Assembly (NCBI GenBank): GCA_963972525.1
Contig: CAXAUZ010000013.1
Span: 1-64,000, forward strand
Length of the DNA: 64,000 bases
Direction: 5' to 3'
From: Salinilacustrithrix sp003476595
GTDB lineage: Bacteria > Actinomycetota > Acidimicrobiia > Acidimicrobiales > Salinilacustritrichaceae
The notes beneath the pieces are model-generated. The model made no database searches. It had not been told where the DNA came from and worked only from the letters and a program-made list of their open reading frames with translations. Shown here piece by piece: positions 8,146-16,539 of this stretch. How positions within the stretch are numbered: the stretch's first letter is position 1; each line of letters starts with the position of its first letter. The position numbers and the translations under genes were made by a program.

Positions 8146-8898
8146 ATGGCCCCCGCCGGAACCGATGACCCCCTCGCCATCGACCCGCCTCCGGAGGGCC
8201 GCATCACGGGTCACCGCCGGCGGGTCCAGCTGGCCGATGGGTCCCCGAAGGGGCGGCTGCGGCTCGACGCCGCGGCCCGGATGCTGCAGGACGTGAGCGA
8301 CGAGGACACCACCGACGCCGGCTTCCCGCTGAGCGAACCGTGGGTCGTGCGCCGGGTCGAGATGCTGATCACGGAGTTCCCCGTGTTCCGCCAGCACGTG
8401 GACGTCAGCACCTGGTGCTCGGGCATCGGCGCCCGGTGGGCCGAGCGCCGCGTGCGGGTGGAGGTGGTCGAGGGCCCGGGCCTCGTGGAGGCGGCGGCGC
8501 TGTGGGTGCACCTCGGCGCGCAGGGCCGCCCGACCCGCCTGCCCGACACCTTCGAGACGCTCTACGCCACCGCGGCGCGGGGCCGGAAGGTCCGGGCCCG
8601 GCTGCACCACGAGCCGCGCCCCCCGGAGGGGACCGAGACCTGGTCGTTCCCGCTGCGCTTCACCGACTTCGACATGATGGACCACGTCAACAACGCGGTC
8701 TCGTGGGAGCCGGTGGAGCAGGCCCTGGCCGAGCGGCCCCACCTGCGAGCCCCGCTGCGGGTGTCGGTCGAGCACCCCGCCCCGATCGAGGCCGGGAGCG
8801 AACCGCAGGTCGCGGTGGCCGACGCCGAGGGTGGCTTCGACCTGTGGGTGCTGGTCGACGGCGTGGCGTGCTCGACCGCACGGGTGCGCACCGCCTGA
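8146..8898 (+). CDS. Acyl-ACP thioesterase-like protein
   Basis: A 250-residue protein with the double hot-dog layout of the FatA/FatB acyl-ACP thioesterase family (PF01643 type), which releases free fatty acids from acyl carrier protein. The second hot-dog half carries the diagnostic FTDFDMMDHVNNAVSWEPVE segment, corresponding to the catalytic Asn/His/Glu region of plant and bacterial enzymes. The first half has LQDVSDEDT...W.VRR. The start is ATG at 8146 with no good ribosome-binding site before it, so it may be leaderless. It converges on the metallo-hydrolase gene, with about 50 bases between them. Confidence 0.8.
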   Translation: MAPAGTDDPLAIDPPPEGRITGHRRRVQLADGSPKGRLRLDAAARMLQDVSDEDTTDAGFPLSEPWVVRRVEMLITEFPVFRQHVDVSTWCSGIGARWAERRVRVEVVEGPGLVEAAALWVHLGAQGRPTRLPDTFETLYATAARGRKVRARLHHEPRPPEGTETWSFPLRFTDFDMMDHVNNAVSWEPVEQALAERPHLRAPLRVSVEHPAPIEAGSEPQVAVADAEGGFDLWVLVDGVACSTARVRTA

Positions 8899-8906
8899 CC
8901 GTCCCG

Positions 8907-8923
8907 ACGGAGCGGCTCTCCGT
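8907..8923. terminator. Weak hairpin between convergent genes
   Basis: A 6-bp stem (8907-8912 with 8918-8923) with a 5-base loop lies between the thioesterase and metallo-hydrolase stops. It is short, so its role as terminator is uncertain. Confidence 0.3.
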
Positions 8924-8950
8924 TCTGGCAGTGCTGGTGTCGCGCCGGCG

Positions 8951-10039
8951 TCAGGCCGGGTCGACCAGCTGGAAGTGCAGGTCCTCGTCCACCCGGCGGC
9001 TGACCATCTCGCCGGCCCGGCGCAGGTGCTCGAGGTGGGCATAGGTCTCGGACTCGGCCATCGGGCCCCACGACCGCTGCTTGAACAGGTGCTTGGACAG
9101 CTCGACCACGCTGGCCTCCCCGAGCGAGCGGGCCGCCTCGCGCAGGGTCTCGAGCCGCTCGTGGTGGTGGTCGCGGATCGCGTTGCACCGACCGGTGAGG
9201 TCCTCGAACGGGTGGCCGTGGGCGGGGAGGGCGAGGGTGGCGCCCTGCAGCTCGGCCATCCGGTCGAGGCTGGTGAAGAACTCGTCGAGCGGGTCGTGGC
9301 CGGCGTGGAGCCCGGAGATGTGTGGCGTGATGGTGGGCAGCACGTGGTCGCCGGTGAGGACGACGCCGTCGTCGGCGGAGAAGAGGCAGAGGTGGTCCTC
9401 GGTGTGGCCGGGCGTGTGCACCGCCTGCCACTCGCGTCCGGCGAAGGTGAGGATGCTGCCGTCGTCGACCCGGCGGCTCGGCTCGGGGGCCCGCATCCAG
9501 CGTCGGCCGAAGGTGCGGCCCAGGCGGTAGCCGAGGCGGCGCTTCATCGGCGGTCGGAACTGCCCCGACCGCCACGGCATCTCCTTCTGCCACGGCGAGG
9601 TCGACCGCTGGTCCCCGGCTGGGTGGCCGGCGTCGTCGTCGCCGTCGGTGATCTCGTCGGGGCCGGCGTCGTCACCCTCGTCGGGGTCGAGCCAGGTGCG
9701 AAAGGCGCGGTGGGTGACGACCTCGGCGCCCACGCGGTGGCGCAGGATGCCGGCACCGCCGAAGTGGTCGGGGTGGCTGTGGGTCACGATGACGGTGTGG
9801 ACGTCCTTGACTCCGTAGCCGGCCTGGCGCAGTCGGTCGGACAGCGCGTCCCACGACGCCTTGCCGGGCAGGCCGGGATCGACCACGGCCACGCCCCGGT
9901 CGTCGCACAGGGCGTAGGTGTTGACGTGGCCGAGGCCGGGCAGCGAGATGGGCAGCTGCATCCGCAGGATGTCCGGCGCCACCTCGGTGACCTCGGTCGA
10001 CGCGGGCTGGCGCTCCTGGCGTTCGACGGTCGTCCCCAT
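8951..10039 (-). CDS. Metallo-beta-lactamase-fold hydrolase
   Basis: A 362-residue hydrolase with the Zn-binding signature H87-S-H89-P-D91-H92 (THSHPDHFGG), a downstream HTPGHT segment supplying a further His, and GDH supplying the bridging Asp. The family includes glyoxalase II, lactonases and many thioester hydrolases; the substrate here cannot be read from sequence. An insertion of about 50 residues, rich in Asp and Gly, lies between the first His motif and the next conserved block. The C-terminal part (about 290-360) is a helical extension like that of the LACTB2/MBL C-terminal winged-helix group. The ATG at 10039 lies 14 bases from a TetR-type operator, hinting at ligand-controlled expression. 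Confidence 0.85.
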   Translation of the reverse strand: MGTTVERQERQPASTEVTEVAPDILRMQLPISLPGLGHVNTYALCDDRGVAVVDPGLPGKASWDALSDRLRQAGYGVKDVHTVIVTHSHPDHFGGAGILRHRVGAEVVTHRAFRTWLDPDEGDDAGPDEITDGDDDAGHPAGDQRSTSPWQKEMPWRSGQFRPPMKRRLGYRLGRTFGRRWMRAPEPSRRVDDGSILTFAGREWQAVHTPGHTEDHLCLFSADDGVVLTGDHVLPTITPHISGLHAGHDPLDEFFTSLDRMAELQGATLALPAHGHPFEDLTGRCNAIRDHHHERLETLREAARSLGEASVVELSKHLFKQRSWGPMAESETYAHLEHLRRAGEMVSRRVDEDLHFQLVDPA

Positions 10040-10053
10040 GGCGTCGCACCATA

Positions 10054-10071
10054 CTTGACCGTTCGGTCAAG
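10054..10071. promoter_or_regulatory. Candidate TetR-family operator
   Basis: CTTGACCG-TT-CGGTCAAG, perfect 8-bp arms around a 2-base centre. The ACCG..CGGT core is typical of TetR-family operators, including several fatty-acid regulators. It lies immediately upstream of the metallo-hydrolase start, where binding would block transcription. No tetR gene is present in this window. Confidence 0.55.
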
Positions 10072-10087
10072 TGCGCCCGGGGGTTGT

Positions 10088-10139
10088 CGTTCTGGCCTAC
10101 AGATTCCCCCGTATGCGCGGTTCGATGTAGGCCAGAACG
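10088..10139. repeat. 14-bp perfect inverted repeat in a divergent intergenic region
   Basis: Arms 10088-10101 and 10126-10139 are exact reverse complements, with a 24-base spacer. It lies between the divergent metallo-hydrolase and glycosyltransferase genes, 20 bases before the latter. It could be a leader hairpin, a binding site for a dimeric regulator, or a small REP-like element. Confidence 0.5.
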
Positions 10140-10158
10140 GGTCGGGGGTGGTGGTCCG

Positions 10159-11256
10159 GTGACCGTGGTGGACGTGGCGCTCGTGGTGGTGCGGCTCGCC
10201 ATCGGCATCTGGCTGCTGTGGTCGCTGCCCCGGTTCGGCCGGCTCGGCTCGTTCGACCTGGACCGGGTCACGGTCGTGGTGCCGGCCCGCAACGAGGCCG
10301 CCCAGCTGCCCCGGCTGCTGCGCTCGCTGTCGGGCATCCGGGCCGAGGTCGTGGTGGTCGACGACGACTCCACCGACGGCACCCCCAGCGTCGCCTCGTC
10401 GCACGGAGCGACCGTCGTGTCCTCGTCGCCGCTGCCGGACGGCTGGGGCGGCAAGGCGTGGGCGTGCGAGGTCGGCGCCGAGGCCGCCACCGGTGACGTG
10501 GTCGTCTTCGTCGACGCCGACGTGCGCTTCGCGCCGGGCGCCCTCGGCCGGATCGTCGCCGCCCTCGACGAGCGCGGCGGGCTGGTGAGCGTGCAGCCCT
10601 TCCACGTGCCGGGGTCGCCGGTGGAGCACCTGGCGGCGCTCTTCAACGTCGTGGCGATCGCGGCCACCGACGTGGCCAGCCCGACCGGTCGACGAGCCGG
10701 GGCGCGCGGCGCGTTCGGGCCGGTGCTCGCCTGCCGGCGATCGGACCACGAGCGCGTCGGCGGGCACGCCGTCGTCGGCGAACGGGTGAACGACGACGTC
10801 GCCCTGGCCGAGGCGTTCGCGGCCCACGAGCTTCCGGTCACCGTCCTGGCCGGCGGCGACGACGTGGCGTTCCGGATGTACCCGCTCGGCCTCGGTCAGC
10901 TGGTCGAGGGCTTCACCAAGAACCTGGCCGCCGGCGTCGGCGCGGCGCGGCGCAGCACCGCGTTGCTGGTCGTGGCCTGGCTCACGTTGCTGGTGCAGGC
11001 GAGCGTCGCCCCGGTCCGCGCCCTCCTCGGCTCGGCCGACCCGGTCATCGCCGGCGCGCTCTACGCGGTGGTCGCCGCGCAGGTGTGGTGGATGGCCCGG
11101 CGCGTCGGCCGGTTCGGCCCGATCACCGCGCTGGCGTTCCCGCTGCTGCTCGTCACGTTCCTCGCCGTGTTCGCCCGATCGGTGGTGGCGGCCGCCCGGG
11201 GTTCGGTCAGCTGGCGGGGGCGTCGGCTGGCGACGCGTCGGTCCCGCCGTCCCTGA
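10159..11256 (+). CDS. Membrane-associated family 2 glycosyltransferase
   Basis: A 365-residue GT-A fold glycosyltransferase. A hydrophobic N-terminal helix (5-24) is followed by the nucleotide-sugar domain with VVVPARNEA (39-47), VVVVDDDSTDGT and the metal-binding DAD at 119-121. Three or four membrane helices fill the C-terminal third. This arrangement resembles CrtQ-like enzymes that glycosylate carotenoid or other lipid acceptors, but the acceptor cannot be told from sequence. The start is GTG at 10159. Its 3' end overlaps the convergent orn gene by 50 bases. Confidence 0.8.
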   Translation: MTVVDVALVVVRLAIGIWLLWSLPRFGRLGSFDLDRVTVVVPARNEAAQLPRLLRSLSGIRAEVVVVDDDSTDGTPSVASSHGATVVSSSPLPDGWGGKAWACEVGAEAATGDVVVFVDADVRFAPGALGRIVAALDERGGLVSVQPFHVPGSPVEHLAALFNVVAIAATDVASPTGRRAGARGAFGPVLACRRSDHERVGGHAVVGERVNDDVALAEAFAAHELPVTVLAGGDDVAFRMYPLGLGQLVEGFTKNLAAGVGAARRSTALLVVAWLTLLVQASVAPVRALLGSADPVIAGALYAVVAAQVWWMARRVGRFGPITALAFPLLLVTFLAVFARSVVAAARGSVSWRGRRLATRRSRRP

Positions 11257-11779
11257 ACAGGGCCTCGCGGTAGTAGCGCAGCTCCTCGATGGACTCCCGG
11301 ATGTCGTCCAGGGCCCGGTGCGAGCCGGCCTTCGTCGGGGCGCCCTGGAGCAGCGATGGCATCCAGCGCTTCGCCAGCTCCTTGATGGTGGACACGTCGA
11401 CGCTGCGGTAGTGGAGGTGATCCTCGATCTCGGGCAGGTACCGGGCGAGGAAGCGCCGGTCGGTGCCGATGGAGTTCCCGCACAGCGGCACCGAGCGCGA
11501 CGCCGGGATGTGCTCCTGCAGGAAGGCCAGGGTCTGGGCGCCGGCATCGGCGAGGCTCAGCTCGGAGCTGCGGATCTTCTCCAGCAGGCCCGACTCGGTG
11601 TGCATGCGCACCACGACGTCGTCCATGTGGGCCAGCTGCTCCTCCGTGGCGTGGACGATGAGGTCGGGGCCCTCGGCGACGATCTGGAGGTCGTCGTCGG
11701 TGATGATCGTGGCGATCTCCACGATCACGTGCCGCTCCGGCTCCAGTCCGGTCATCTCCAGGTCCATCCAGGCCAACAT
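11207..11779 (-). CDS. orn: Oligoribonuclease
   Basis: A 190-residue DEDDh 3'-5' exonuclease that degrades RNA fragments of 2-5 nucleotides, including pGpG from c-di-GMP breakdown. Catalytic residues are visible: D6 and E8 in WMDLEMTGL, the Asp of GTDRRFL, and the late HRALDDI segment providing His and Asp. The length is that of the family. Its removal of pGpG links it conceptually to the c-di-GMP-type anti-sigma protein at 28.4 kb. It starts 31 bases from the divergent dut start. Confidence 0.95.
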   Translation of the reverse strand: MLAWMDLEMTGLEPERHVIVEIATIITDDDLQIVAEGPDLIVHATEEQLAHMDDVVVRMHTESGLLEKIRSSELSLADAGAQTLAFLQEHIPASRSVPLCGNSIGTDRRFLARYLPEIEDHLHYRSVDVSTIKELAKRWMPSLLQGAPTKAGSHRALDDIRESIEELRYYREALFRDGGTDASPADAPAS

Positions 11780-11810
11780 CGCGGCGACGCTACCGCCCTA
11801 CCGTGGCGGG

Positions 11811-12254
11811 GTGGACGCCCTCACCATCCCGGTCCGCCGGCTCGACCCGGACCTCCCGCTGCCCGGCTACGCCCACGCCGGCGACGCCGGTGCCGACCTC
11901 GTCGCCCGGGAGGACGCGCTCCTCCCCGCCGGCGGCGGTCGAGCGCTGGTGCCGACCGGCATCGCCATCGCCATCCCCGCCGGGTGGGCCGGCTTCGTGC
12001 AGCCCCGCTCCGGCCTGGCCCTGCGCCACGGGGTGACCGTGCTGAACAGCCCGGGCCTGATCGACGCCGGCTACCGCGACGAGCTCAAGGTCGTGCTGGT
12101 CAACACCGACCCGACCGAGGACTACCGGGTGCACCGCGGCGACCGCATCGCCCAGCTCGTGCTGCGCCCGGTGGCGACCGCCGCGTTCGAGGCGGTGGAG
12201 GAGCTGCCCGACAGCCACCGCGGCACGGGCGGCTTCGGCTCCAGCGGCAGGTAG
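11811..12254 (+). CDS. dut: dUTP diphosphatase
   Basis: A 147-residue trimeric dUTPase that hydrolyses dUTP to dUMP, keeping uracil out of DNA and feeding dTMP synthesis. All five family motifs are present: AGDAGADL (23-30), PRSGLA (65-70), LNSPGLIDAGYRDE (78-91), HRGDRIAQL (108-116) and the C-terminal Gly-rich arm RGTGGFGSSG (137-146). In motif 3 the usual Gly before Glu is Asp (YRDE), a small deviation. The start is GTG at 11811. Confidence 0.95.
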   Translation: MDALTIPVRRLDPDLPLPGYAHAGDAGADLVAREDALLPAGGGRALVPTGIAIAIPAGWAGFVQPRSGLALRHGVTVLNSPGLIDAGYRDELKVVLVNTDPTEDYRVHRGDRIAQLVLRPVATAAFEAVEELPDSHRGTGGFGSSGR

Positions 12255-12274
12255 CGACCGTTCTGGGGTACCCG

Positions 12275-12295
12275 CCACGACCGCTGCGGTCGTGG
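12275..12295. terminator. Terminator hairpin between dut and the anti-sigma-like gene
   Basis: A perfect 9-bp stem (12275-12283 with 12287-12295) with a 3-base loop, placed between two convergent stops so it can serve both. Confidence 0.6.
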
Positions 12296-12311
12296 GAGGG
12301 GCTCCAGATCG

Positions 12312-12701
12312 CTACTCGTCGTCGTCGGTCGAGCTCATCGAGAACGAGATGCGGCGGCCGTCGTCGTCGATCTCGACCTTGCCGACGGTGGCGTCGAGGA
12401 TCTGCTCCGCGAGGCGCTCGGCGAGGCCGTCGTGGCGCCCGGGCGGCGCGTCGATGGCGACCTCCACCCCGAGCGTGCCGCGGGCGACGGTGAAGTCGAT
12501 GGTGAGGGTGCCGTCGCGGTCGGCGCCGTCGAGGAGCACCTGGCACACCTCGCCGACGGCGAGGCGCAGGTCCTCGACCTCGTCGTAGGAGAAGCCGGAT
12601 CGGGTGGCGAGACCGGCGATGGCGACCCGGGGCAGGCGGACGTACGCCAGCAGCGCCGGGATCGTCATGCGGATCGTGTCCCGGCTCGTCACCCCTTCCA
12701 T
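12312..12701 (-). CDS. RsbW/SpoIIAB-like ATP-binding regulator (probable anti-sigma factor)
   Basis: A 129-residue protein with the GHKL ATPase layout of serine-kinase anti-sigma factors. The N-box appears as EDLRLAVGEVCQ around residues 42-53. The Gly-rich ATP-lid region is poorly conserved; the later half reads AERLAEQILDATVGKVEIDDDG. Such proteins hold a stress or development sigma factor inactive and are released by an anti-anti-sigma protein. No sigma factor or antagonist gene adjoins it. Weak lid motifs mean kinase activity is not assured. Confidence 0.7.
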   Translation of the reverse strand: MEGVTSRDTIRMTIPALLAYVRLPRVAIAGLATRSGFSYDEVEDLRLAVGEVCQVLLDGADRDGTLTIDFTVARGTLGVEVAIDAPPGRHDGLAERLAEQILDATVGKVEIDDDGRRISFSMSSTDDDE

Positions 12702-12759
12702 CGCTTCGAATCCTCGCGCACCTCGCCACCGGCCGACCGAATCCCGACCATCGACCGGA

Positions 12760-13725
12760 TCACGGCGCCGCGGTCACCTGGTCGGCGTCCTTGTCGATGC
12801 GGCGCCCGGCGTAGGTGGGGTGGCGGAGGCGGCCGTCGCCGGTCCACTCGGCGTACTCCACCTCGACGACCAGCTCGGGGCGCACCCAGACGGCGTCCAC
12901 GGCGTGGGTGCGAGGGGGAGGGGGGTCGAAGGGGCACTCGGGCACGACCATGTCGGCGAAGCGGTCCTCGAGCTCGCGCAGCTCGGCCTGGGCGAGGCCG
13001 CTGCCGACCCGGCCGGCGTAGCGGAGCGGCGGGCTGCCCGGCTCGTCGTGGTAGCCGACGAGCAGGCCGCCGATGCCGCCGCCCCGGTTCCCCTTGCCCG
13101 GCGCCCAGCCCCCGACGACGAACTCCTGGCGCCGGCGCACCTTCACCTTGACCCACTCCCGCGAGCGCCCGCCGGGCCGGTAGATCGAGTCGACGCGCTT
13201 GGCGACGATGCCCTCGAGGTCGTTGGCGGTGGCCGCGTCGAACAGGGCCCGCCCGTCGTCGTGCACGGTCGGGACCTGCCAGTGCGGCCCGGGCTCGACC
13301 AGCTCCTCCAGGAGCCGGCGGCGCTCGGCCCACGGGAGCCCGACGAGCGAGCGCCCGTCGAGCGCGAGCAGGTCGAACAGGGCGAGGGTGCAGGGCGCGG
13401 CCTCGGCGCGTGCGGCCGCGGCGCGCCGGTCGGTGACGTGCATGCGCTGCTGCAGGCGGCTGAAGGAGGGGCGACCCTGCTCGTCGAAGGCGACGATCTC
13501 GCCGTCGAGCACGGCCGAGCCGACGCCGAGGGCGGGGCCGAGGGACGCCAGCTCGGGGAACGAGACGGTGACGTCCCGGCCGTTGGCCGACTGCAGGCGG
13601 ACGTGTCCGTCATCCACCTCGACGATGGCGCGCATCCCGTCCCACTTGACCTCGTAGACCCAGCCGTCGCCCGCCGGCAGCTCGCCGGCGGTGGCCTTCA
13701 TGGGCAGCGGGATCTCGGGCACCAC
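12760..13725 (-). CDS. ATP-dependent DNA ligase (LigC / LigD ligase-domain type)
   Basis: A 321-residue stand-alone ligase. The adenylated Lys is K27 in motif I (KWDGMR, 27-32). Later motifs are LDGEIVAF, LEGIVAKR and WVKVKVR, followed by an OB-fold domain ending near residue 310. This is the size of LigC-type enzymes that seal nicks in base-excision or break repair, separate from the NAD-dependent replicative ligase. No Ku or polymerase/nuclease LigD domains are nearby. The start is at 13725, six bases from the stop of the CoA-transferase gene upstream on the same strand, so the two could share a transcript. Confidence 0.9.
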   Translation of the reverse strand: MVPEIPLPMKATAGELPAGDGWVYEVKWDGMRAIVEVDDGHVRLQSANGRDVTVSFPELASLGPALGVGSAVLDGEIVAFDEQGRPSFSRLQQRMHVTDRRAAAARAEAAPCTLALFDLLALDGRSLVGLPWAERRRLLEELVEPGPHWQVPTVHDDGRALFDAATANDLEGIVAKRVDSIYRPGGRSREWVKVKVRRRQEFVVGGWAPGKGNRGGGIGGLLVGYHDEPGSPPLRYAGRVGSGLAQAELRELEDRFADMVVPECPFDPPPPRTHAVDAVWVRPELVVEVEYAEWTGDGRLRHPTYAGRRIDKDADQVTAAP

Positions 13726-13731
13726 CGGTAC

Positions 13732-14979
13732 CTACCCCCGTGGCGGTCGGGCGACCAGCACCCCGGCGGCCTCCAGCGCATCGACGTCGTCGTCGCTGCG
13801 CCCGAGCAGGCCGGTCACGACCGTCCGGTTGTGCTCCCCGCGCCATGCCGGCGGCCCGGCGACCCCGGCCGAGGCGTCGGAGAAGCGCCACGGCGCCTGC
13901 GGGATGGCGAAGGTGCCGCCGGCGCTGTCGTCGACCTCGACGATGCTGCCCCGCTGCACGATGTGTTCCTCGGCGGCGAGCTCGGGCACCGACCGCACGA
14001 CGCCGGCGGCCGTGCCGACCTCGTCGAGGAGGGCGACGAGCGCCTCGCCGGTCGGGATGGTGGCGGCGAAGTCGCGGAAGTCCTGGCGCAGGCGCGTGGC
14101 CTGGCTGCGGCGCCCGTCCCACGAGCGCATCTCGGGATCGTCGACGAGGTCGTCCCGGCCCAGCAGGCGGAGGAAGTCGGCGTAGCCGTGCCCGGCCGGG
14201 TCGCCGGCGACGCTCACCCGCTCGCCGTTGGCGACCTCGACGACCGGGGACCACCCGCTGCCCAGGATCGCAGGGTCGCCCGGTTCGGCCTCGCCGGCCA
14301 GCTGCTCCTGGGCGTGCTCGTTGACGAAGAGGAGCGAGTCGACCATGGAGACGTCGACGTGCTGGCCTCGACCGGTGGACTGCCGGGCGAAGAGGGCGGC
14401 GAGCACGCCGGACAGCGCGACGAGCCCGGTGTAGACGTCGCCGTGGGAGTAGGCGTCGTTGGCGAGCACCGCCTGCCCGGCCACCACCTCCTGGTGCTGG
14501 AGCTGGCCGGCGGTGGTGCCGGCGACGGCGTGGCCGATCACGGCGTAGGCGCGGCGGCCGGCCCACGGCCCGGTCTGGCCGAAGCCGGTGAGCGAGGCGT
14601 AGACGACCCCGGGGTTCTCGGCCGCCACCGCGTCGTAGCCCACGCCCCACCGCTCGCAGACGCCGGGGCGGAAGTTCTCGAGCACGACGTCGGCCCGGCA
14701 GGCCAGGTCGAACAGCAGGGCGCGCCCGTCCGCGTGGTCGAGGTCGACCGAGACGTTCTCCTTCCCGGCGTTCTGCTGGGCGTAGTAGCCCGAGATCGGG
14801 CCGTGGCGGGGCACGGAGAACCGGCTGAGGTCCCCGGCCGGGGGCTCGACCTTGATGACCCGCGCCCCGAGGTCGGCCAGTGCCCGACCGCAGATCGGTC
14901 CGGCCAGGACCCGGGTGAGGTCGAGCACGACGACCCCGTCGAGCAGTCCGGGCGGTGCGTCGGTGGCGTCGTCGGTCAC
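13732..14979 (-). CDS. CaiB/BaiF-family CoA-transferase
   Basis: A 415-residue class III CoA-transferase, a family that moves CoA between carboxylic acids through a glutamyl/aspartyl anhydride intermediate. The N-terminal Rossmann part contains LDLTRVLAGP and VIKVEPP. The likely catalytic Asp is D181 in HGDVYTG. Typical substrates are aromatic, bile or branched acids; none can be chosen here. The start is GTG at 14979, with a divergent SDR gene 24 bases away, a common pairing for acid-catabolic genes. The ligase gene follows closely on the same strand. Confidence 0.85.
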   Translation of the reverse strand: MTDDATDAPPGLLDGVVVLDLTRVLAGPICGRALADLGARVIKVEPPAGDLSRFSVPRHGPISGYYAQQNAGKENVSVDLDHADGRALLFDLACRADVVLENFRPGVCERWGVGYDAVAAENPGVVYASLTGFGQTGPWAGRRAYAVIGHAVAGTTAGQLQHQEVVAGQAVLANDAYSHGDVYTGLVALSGVLAALFARQSTGRGQHVDVSMVDSLLFVNEHAQEQLAGEAEPGDPAILGSGWSPVVEVANGERVSVAGDPAGHGYADFLRLLGRDDLVDDPEMRSWDGRRSQATRLRQDFRDFAATIPTGEALVALLDEVGTAAGVVRSVPELAAEEHIVQRGSIVEVDDSAGGTFAIPQAPWRFSDASAGVAGPPAWRGEHNRTVVTGLLGRSDDDVDALEAAGVLVARPPRG

Positions 14980-15003
14980 CGACCGGACTCTAGGTTTCGC
15001 CGC

Positions 15004-15831
15004 ATGTCAGCACTCCAGGACCAGGCCGCCCTCGTCACCGGTGGCGGCAGCGGCATCGGCCTCGCCTGCGCCCGCGCCCTGCTGCGCGACGGTGCGTCCG
15101 TCACCATCGCCGGCCGGGGCGAGGACCGCCTCCGCCAGGCGGTCGCCGAGCTCGAGGCCGAGGCGCCCGACGGGGCGGAGGTGGCCCACGTCGTGTGCGA
15201 CGTGGCCGTCGAGGACCAGGTGGCTGCGGCCGCCGAGCAGGCCGCGTCGCTCACCGGCTCGCTGCAGCTGTGCGTGGCCGCCGCCGGCACCGGGACCATG
15301 GCGCCGGTCGTGGCCATGTCGTCGGAGCAGTGGGACCAGGTGCTCGGCGTGAACCTCACCGGCGCGTTCTTCACCCTCAAGCACGTCGCCCCCCGCATGG
15401 TGGCGGCGGGCGGCGGCTCCTTCGTCGGCATCTCCTCGATCGCCGCGCCGCTCACGCACCGCTACATGTCGGCCTACTGCGTGTCCAAGATCGGCCTCGA
15501 GGCGCTGATCAAGACCGCAGCCGACGAGCTCGGCATGTCGAACGTCCGCTGCAACGCCGTGCGCCCGGGCCTCGTCCCCACCGAGCTGTCGTCCGCGCTC
15601 GAGGGCGACCCCGCCGTCCGCGACGACTACCTCGCCCAGATGCCCCTCGCCCGCACCGGCACCCCCGAGGACGTCGCCAACGCGGTCCGCTACCTGTGCG
15701 GCCCCGAGTCGGGCTGGGTCACCGGCCAGGCCCTCGGCGTCGACGGCGGCCACACGCTGCGCCGTGGGCCGGACCTCGAGCACTGGTCCCGTGCGCTGTT
15801 CGGCGACGACGTCACCGAGGGGCGGGTCTGA
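15004..15831 (+). CDS. Short-chain dehydrogenase/reductase
   Basis: A 275-residue classical SDR with the cofactor motif TGGGSGIG (12-19), the NAG-like AAAGTG segment, a catalytic Ser in GISSIA, Y158 and K162 (YCVSK), and a C-terminal GQALGVDGG. The oxidoreductase substrate is not predictable; divergence from the CoA-transferase suggests a shared acyl-CoA or acid pathway. The start is ATG at 15004. It ends one base before the stop of the convergent DUF429 gene. Confidence 0.85.
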   Translation: MSALQDQAALVTGGGSGIGLACARALLRDGASVTIAGRGEDRLRQAVAELEAEAPDGAEVAHVVCDVAVEDQVAAAAEQAASLTGSLQLCVAAAGTGTMAPVVAMSSEQWDQVLGVNLTGAFFTLKHVAPRMVAAGGGSFVGISSIAAPLTHRYMSAYCVSKIGLEALIKTAADELGMSNVRCNAVRPGLVPTELSSALEGDPAVRDDYLAQMPLARTGTPEDVANAVRYLCGPESGWVTGQALGVDGGHTLRRGPDLEHWSRALFGDDVTEGRV

Positions 15832-15832
15832 C

Positions 15833-16528
15833 TCACCACCAGATGGCGGCTGGGCCTCCCTGTGGTGGCACGCACTCGGCTTCGCCTCGGGCGATCCGGT
15901 GGGCCGACCAGGCGACGGCGGCGGCGTCGGTGAGGTCGTCGGGGGCGACCCGGCCGGCGGGGCCGGGGTCGTCGGGGAGATCGATGCCGTGCTCCCGCAG
16001 CAGCCGGACCCGCAGGGCGTGCCCCGACCAGGTCGTCTTCGCGCGCGCCAGCGGTTCGCCGTGCATGGCCCGGAACGACAGCTCGGGCATGCACTCGCGC
16101 ACCGGCACCTCGCAGGTGCGGGCGAGGGCCCGGACCTCGCGGATCTTGGGCACCAGGAACCAGGCCTGCTTGGAGATGCCCCGCCCCGTGGTCGCCTTCG
16201 ACCAGGCGTTGGCGCCCGGGTAGTCGTCGTCGGCGAAGTCGAGCGCTCCGAGCGACGGGGACTGGAACAGGCTCGACCGGCGGGCGCCGAGCAGTGGTCG
16301 GGCCAGGTCCTCGCACGCCCGGGTGGCGGACACCTCCAGCTCGATCGGCATGTCCACGGCCACGACGGCCACCGGCCAGACGTCGGCGACCAGTCCGGCC
16401 AACGTCGGAGCGAACGCACACGCGAGCTCGGTGCCGTCCCAGCGCACGCCGACCCACCCGCCCCGGGCCCCGTCCACGCCCAGCACCGCTGTCCGCTCTC
16501 CGTCACCTGGGCTCGCCACGTGTGCCAC
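15833..16528 (-). CDS. DUF429-family protein (predicted RNase H-fold nuclease)
   Basis: A 231-residue protein matching the DUF429 pattern: an N-terminal LGVDGARGGWVG strand-turn, VVAVDMPIEL providing an acidic residue, and RECMPELSFRAMHG with conserved Glu and Arg. The family adopts an RNase H-like fold and is suspected to be a nuclease; no activity is established. The start is GTG at 16528, only 11 bases from the ATG of the divergent methyltransferase, so at least one of the two mRNAs probably has little or no leader. Confidence 0.75.
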   Translation of the reverse strand: MAHVASPGDGERTAVLGVDGARGGWVGVRWDGTELACAFAPTLAGLVADVWPVAVVAVDMPIELEVSATRACEDLARPLLGARRSSLFQSPSLGALDFADDDYPGANAWSKATTGRGISKQAWFLVPKIREVRALARTCEVPVRECMPELSFRAMHGEPLARAKTTWSGHALRVRLLREHGIDLPDDPGPAGRVAPDDLTDAAAVAWSAHRIARGEAECVPPQGGPAAIWW

Positions 16529-16539
16529 CCTGCCCGACC

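Noticed and set aside
12249..12259. Third copy of the GGTAGCGACCG string after dut
   Set aside because: It includes the dut stop codon, lacks the CCCAGGAGC partner, and no + strand gene follows, so it is treated as chance.
12604..15003. A long open frame on the + strand ahead of the SDR gene
   Set aside because: It is the antisense shadow of the ligase and CoA-transferase genes, has low-complexity composition, and the SDR has its own ATG at 15004.
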